Below are positions 59,104 to 64,000 of a stretch of 64,000 nucleotides of DNA, piece by piece. The position numbers and the translations under genes were made by a program. The DNA lies in NCBI GenBank assembly GCA_027943335.1, contig BSBK01006357.1, positions 329,001 through 393,000 of the forward strand, read 5' to 3'. Source of the DNA: Chamaecyparis obtusa. Lineage: Eukaryota > Streptophyta > Pinopsida > Cupressales > Cupressaceae. Position 1 is the stretch's first letter; every line of letters starts with the position of its first letter. A model generated the notes under the pieces. That model was not told the DNA's origin, ran no database searches, and worked only from the letters and a program-made list of their open reading frames with translations.

Positions 59104-61050
59104 TTATTTTTCAAATGTATGCATCATTTCACTCATTTTTTTGTAGTGGTCCTCTTTAGCTTTATCTTTCTCTTCTTTGGTAGGTTTGAAAAGTTCTACT
59201 TCTGGTTTAGATGCTTTGTCTAAATTTTCATTTGACATTGGACCCTCGTATCTCACTTTCTCATTTCCTTTAGTTGATGTAGTTGAGTTAGCTTGAGGAG
59301 GGTTTGAAGTAGCACTTAATGTTAACTTAGGATCATCCTCTTTGATGTCTTCAATGGTGGCCCTTTCGATAATTCCTTCTCTTTTATGGGGAATAAATAG
59401 TTCATGGAGAGGCTTTAGTGCATTGCAATATTGGAAAGGATTTGAATCCCCTCCAACCATGATTTCCTCACCCATGTACGAAAATTTTATGCATTGATGA
59501 TATGTGGATGGAACTACTTGCATCTCATGGATCCACGGCCTCCCCAATAAGATATTATAAGTTAGTTTCGTATCTAAGACCTGGCATTTTGTGTCCTTTT
59601 TGACAAGTCCAACTTGAATGGGTAATACAATCATGCCTTTTGAGGGTCTTTCAGCTTCATCATAAGCCTTTATGGTAATTCTTTTTGTAGGATCAATGCA
59701 TGACTCAGATAATCCTAGAGATTTGACAAGACTCAAAGTGCAGATGTTAAGACCAGCTCCCCCGTCTATGAGAGCTCTCTTGACCCTATGTCTTTCAATC
59801 AAGACTTCTATATGCAATGAAAGATTTTGGGGATGAGTAATAGACATGTCATCATGGTCTAAAAATGAAAGGAAATGGGGTGCAATGAGGTGCCCTACCA
59901 TATTCTGAAACTTCTCTTCATCCAAGTTGGTAGGAACATTAGTTTCCACTAATGCCTTCTCTAATATTTCTTTATGATTTGGCGATAACTTTAATAACTC
60001 CAAGATAGAAATTTGTGCTGGAGTCTTTTGTAGTTGATCCACCAAACTGTATGGTTTTGTTGTTGTAGCCAATTTTTTTGCCAAAATGTTGGATTGTGGA
60101 GGGCCAATAGGTCTAGGATCAACCCCTTGCAAGGTAATCCTTGAAGCCTGCCCCCTAGTGATAACATTAGATGTTTCTTTTTGGGGTTGTTCTTTGATCA
60201 CTATAGTATTTACAACATGTTCACTTTTGGACAATGTATTGATAATGTTATCATAGGGAGGCGCAAAATTGATATTGTTGTTGCTTTGTTTATTCCCATT
60301 GGATGACTCACCTTTTTCATGGTTATAAAAAGGTTGTTTAAAAACTATGTGATCTTCATTACCTTGAGGTCCTTCAATGGTGATTGTACCACTATCAATC
60401 AAGTCTTGCACCATGTTCTTCAATTGTAAGCACTCATTGGTCTTATGCCCTCTAATTCTATGATATTTACAATGACTATTCTCACTCCACCAGCCGGGTT
60501 TATTCTGTGGCTCATAGGGTTGAATGCTAGGTAAATTAATGATATTGTTAGCCATGAGAGTCTTCAATGCTTTCTCGAGAGGTTCACCCAAAGGTGTGAA
60601 GTTCCTCTTAGGAGTTGGTACCAAGAATTTGTTAGATTTATTGCCTCCTTGGTTGTTCCCAAAATTGCCACTATTGGTATTACTGGTGTAAGGCACTTTG
60701 GGAGCCTGATTTGCATTGTTCACCTGATTAGGTGTTCTTGTGAGAGAAAATGGAGTCACTTTAAAATTACTAGAATCAAAAACACCATCATTGACCACTC
60801 CTTTATTGTTGTTCTTCAACCCAAACTGATTATAATTGTTAGAGAAGTTCTTATTCTGGTTGTTATGGTTGTTGTTGGAGGTATTGTTATTGTAATTATT
60901 ATTGTCTTTGTAGAGTTTTAACTCTCCACTCTTAACTAATACCTCTTCAGTTGTCACCCCATTCTCAATAAGATCTTGGAAGGTCTTAGGACATTGCATT
61001 CTCAACTGGTAATTCATCTCATTGCTCAAGCTATTGATGAAGATATCCAT
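59104..61050 (-). pseudogene. Gag C-terminus, zinc knuckle and protease of element 2
   Basis: 648 codons open. Residues 1-45 end the gag core. Residues 48-140 are Asn-rich (long NNYNNN runs). A knuckle-like C194-x2-H197-x4-H202-x4-C207. The protease active site is ALIDGGAGLNIC at Asp429, the DGG variant seen in this lineage, followed by ILLGRPWIHEM. The C-terminus is charged. The largest intact stretch in the window. It overlaps the gag ORF by 25 bases in another frame because of a one-base shift near 61060. Confidence 0.93.
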
Positions 61051-62036
61051 CTTCTCTTTTTTGGTACACTCCTAGGATACCTAGCAAATACCATCCTCCA
61101 TCTCTGTAGGAAAATGAGGAATCCTTCTCCATCCTTTTGCTTGGTATTACATAATGTTATTATTGTGACTTCGTGCTTGATGTTGTATGAGTAATGCGCC
61201 ACAAATTTTGAAGCTATTGCTTCAAAGGTTTTAATGTCGGATGGTAATTTTGAAAACCACTCCATGGCCATACCTCCTAAGCTTCTTGGAAATAATCTCA
61301 TTAAATAAGTGGTATTGTGCATGAACTCTAAGCTCAATACACAAAATTCCCATAGATGATCTTGAGGATCTGATGTTCCTTCGTATTTATCATACTTAGG
61401 AAATACTACATTGATAGGGAATGGTACCATGAATAGACTTTTATCAAATGGAAATGGACATAATGCTTCTATAGAAAGAGACTTTGGAGCCCCACTTTTC
61501 TTTATCGTATCCAATTGCATTTGAAATAACTTAAATTATTTATGCATTATATCGAGTGGGCCCTCTTCAACTTCTGGTGTTCTAAGCTGATTAACATCAT
61601 AATCGCAAGGGAGTTTAAGACCCTTTCGAGATAGATCCAGAAAGTTCTTTTCTTTGTCTCTTTCCATTGCTTTCTCCATAAGTTTCAGGAAATAAGGACT
61701 TTGTATAGCCTCCCTAACCCTCTCATTAGTGGCATCTTCAGCAGTTGGTTCACCATTAGTCTTAGGGTTAGTGTTATCAATTCCTTGAGTGTTAGAGTAT
61801 ATTCCTCCATTATTGGCATTACCATGATTGTTTGGGTCAGTAGTTCCATTGTTGTTATTACCCAAGCTACCAACATATATCATGTTGGTTTTCGCTTCTT
61901 GAACGGGTTGTTCTTGTGGTATTTTTGGGGCGGTAAACGTATCACTTGGGAAAGGAAGCTCTTGTCTCATATAAGTTCTATCTACTTGTAAGGTTTTCTT
62001 TACGTAGTATGATCGAGTAAAAGCAGGCATGAACAT
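61026..62036 (-). pseudogene. Gag N-terminus and core of element 2
   Basis: From MFMPAFTRSYY (62036) through an Asn/Thr-rich stretch, EAIQSPYFLKLMEKAMERD and a stop near 61536, to ALCPFPFDKSLFMVPFP, SDPQDHLWEF, RSLGGMAMEWFSKLP and FIFLQRWR-like sequence, the gag core that multimerises. The last residues run into a frameshift. The same blocks begin the shortened gag of element 1. Confidence 0.9.
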
Positions 62037-64000
62037 AAACCGCTTGAAAATAGACTTTATCTTGCTGGCTTGTGGTCAAATCCTTAATTTTCAAAATTGC
62101 TCGAAACCAAGATTTCTGACCAGGCAGGGTATTGGAACAAATAAAATAGCCAAAAGGGTATCTGAATCTGGAATCAAAATTTTTTGAAACCCTCGGGAAA
62201 TGCTCACTATTTTCCCTTTTTTGTTTATTGGCGTCACTTGCCTACGTGTAGGCATGACTTAAAGGTTGATACACGTCGACTGGAATTGATTTAGGCAACA
62301 CTCTCCAAATGTGCAAGGAGCACTTTACTGTTGATAGGCATTTTTCCAGTTTTTACAGGCGTCACTTAATATTTCTCAGGCGTGACTTACTACTGATAGA
62401 CATTTTTTGAATAGTCACAGGCATGACTTTACTACTAACACATGGTATTTATTTGTGCACAGGTAGCACTTTGCTGACCAGATTGTAAATTTCATATTTA
62501 AAAAATTGTAAGATCAGGTTTATGGAATTTTCTTGTTTGAAAATGGAACACAATCACAACACACACATCAAATTTTAATCATGTCCCTAAAACCACACTA
62601 AAGTGTATGTTCTTGGTCATTTTTCACAAGTATTGAGCAAGAAAGTATCCACGCAGTCTACCTATAGTCAAATTTGGCTTTTAACATTGTTTGACTCTAT
62701 AAGGTAGCTTACTAATTTATCAAGGATTTAATGAATAATCCATTCTAAACTATGCCAAGTTCTTTTTCCCACTTGTGGGCTTCCCACACACACAAAAGCT
62801 CGATTTGGCGCAATCCCCGAAAGGATTACTAGAGGAAGTAAAGCAACTTGCACACAATCTAGCCACTTCCCTTTTAAGGAAAAGTGTGTTTGATTATAGT
62901 GGGTTGGAAAATACTGCAGAAAAAGTGCTTGTCTCCCACTTGGGTCATTCCCTCTCACCAGCCTCGTTAAGGCAATTTATCGAGAGGCAAGCCCTCTAAT
63001 GTTCTAGCATGTTCATGTAAAGCAAGGAAATGGAGTTAAGAACAAGTTTTTGGGAATTTGGTTCACCTAAAAGGTGAAGAGCATATCCCTAACTTTTTCT
63101 TAATTTCCCAAACACAATAAACAATGTTCAATTATTTCACCCACTAACTATAGAGAATTGAGTATTTCTACTCTCTTCTACAAACAAGGGGCTTTGATCT
63201 TATGTGCTTGATTCCTCAACCTTTCTTCTTAATCAAAAAGTTCAACACCTTTGGCATTTTGATTCACTAGAAGAAGTGAAGAGCATAGGCCTAAGTGCTA
63301 AACTTTCCAAACAAAGGTAGGCTGTTTTGTAATTACTAGATTTTCAAATGCACCAATGCCACAATTTAAGGGAAAATATTCACTAGTTTGAGGCTTACCT
63401 TTCCTTGTAGCTAGCATAAGCTAGGGGCATTTTTGAGTGATTTTTGTCATTTTTAGCTTACCTTGGCTATAACTCCTTTCCAATGTGCTTTCCTCCAACA
63501 AAGTTAGTCAACACAAACAACAACACTAAGGGGAACCAAAATGAATTTGAAGAAGCAAAGTTATGTATTGAATCTTAAAGCCTTATTTGCAAATTTTGAG
63601 AAAAACTTGAATTAAGGAGCAAAAATCCAATTAAGTGATACAAACTTAGTTTTATAAGCTTCTACAATTTTGAGATAGTTCTCATATACTTGATTTTCTT
63701 CTTCTTGTGACTCCTCAAGAACTGATTTGATGTGAGCCAAGTTTTCCTTCTTGATTTTCCTAGCCAAAGCCTTCCCTTCTTGATTGAACTTGCTCTTTGG
63801 CTTTTGAACCTTTCTGTGTTTGCTCATCTACAGTAAAAAAATACAAACAAAGAGTAAGAAAAACAATATTTATAGATTTGACAGCAAATAAAGGTAAAAA
63901 GTCGTAGGTGTCATTAGTCAGCTAACACGCATGATTTAAGGATTAGCAGGCATAACTTTAAAAATATCATGAGTCACTTTCCAGTGACACAGGTGACATT
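62037..64000 (-). other. 5' leader of element 2, truncated
   Basis: No gag-pol coding. 62225-62435 contains five copies of GGCRTSACTT (GGCGTCACTT, GGCATGACTT and similar), and related motifs return at 63900-64000. A minus ORF at 63612-63827 (71 codons, Lys/Glu-rich, MSKHRKVQKPKSKF) could be a small leader ORF but has no support beyond composition. The PBS and 5' LTR are beyond the window. Confidence 0.6.

Larger units (their letters stand above)
48638..64000 (-). mobile_element. Tat-lineage Ty3/gypsy element with antisense PMD ORF (element 2), truncated by window end
   Basis: Minus-strand element. The 3' LTR is 48638-49556, and the polypurine tract and sub-terminal sequence match element 1. 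Then an antisense PMD gene, integrase, two RNase H domains, RT, G-patch, protease, gag and a long leader still running at base 64000. The 5' LTR and PBS are outside. At least 15.4 kb. Frames shift three times and many stops are present, so it is defective, but gag and protease are retained, unlike element 1. Confidence 0.92.

Overview
The window is plant nuclear DNA made almost entirely of transposable elements. It is AT-rich, has long microsatellites, and has no recognisable intact host gene, tRNA or rRNA. Large, slowly decaying Tat-type Ty3/gypsy elements, a chromovirus and a copia derivative, all packed together, suggest a large seed-plant genome. A conifer or other gymnosperm is my best guess, but this is inference; no single-copy gene confirms it.

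Layout. (1) 1-6933: two direct ~2.45 kb units, best read as a tandem, LTR-sharing array of a small non-autonomous LTR retrotransposon, + strand, with its left part outside the window. (2) 6934-8405: a flank holding a fragment homologous to the leader of the next element. (3) 8406-22089: a complete 13.7 kb Tat-lineage Ty3/gypsy element on the minus strand. Its LTRs are 1.25 kb and about 98% identical. It has gag (with an internal deletion), G-patch, RT, RNase H, a second archaeal-type RNase H and integrase, all broken by point nonsense mutations. (4) 22090-22325: compound microsatellite. (5) About 23340-25740: minus-strand transposase-like pseudogene. (6) 26983-39271: a 12.3 kb element with copia-type ends (TSD AATAG). 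It carries a gag with three CCHC knuckles and a long unknown ORF, and I could find no pol. A 1 kb inverted-repeat DNA transposon sits inside its first zinc knuckle. (7) 39868-41351 and 47312-48189: two halves of an unrecognised acidic pseudogene, split by (8) 41352-47311, a complete chromodomain-bearing Ty3/gypsy chromovirus (TSD GATAA, initiator-Met PBS). (9) 48638-64000: a second Tat element on the minus strand, cut off by the window end. It carries an antisense plant mobile domain (PMD) ORF between integrase and its 3' LTR.

How the parts work together. Each autonomous-type element is an LTR-driven unit: promoter in the LTR, tRNA-primed reverse transcription at the PBS, gag-pol polyprotein, polypurine tract. 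None looks coding-competent now. Most premature stops can be explained by single C-to-T or G-to-A transitions at Gln, Trp or Arg codons, as expected for methylated, silenced DNA. The points most worth a second look are the antisense PMD gene in the second Tat element, the copia-type element with an unknown ORF instead of pol, the 33-bp inverted-repeat transposon with an apparent TGCA target duplication, and the W-box-rich LTR-sharing array.
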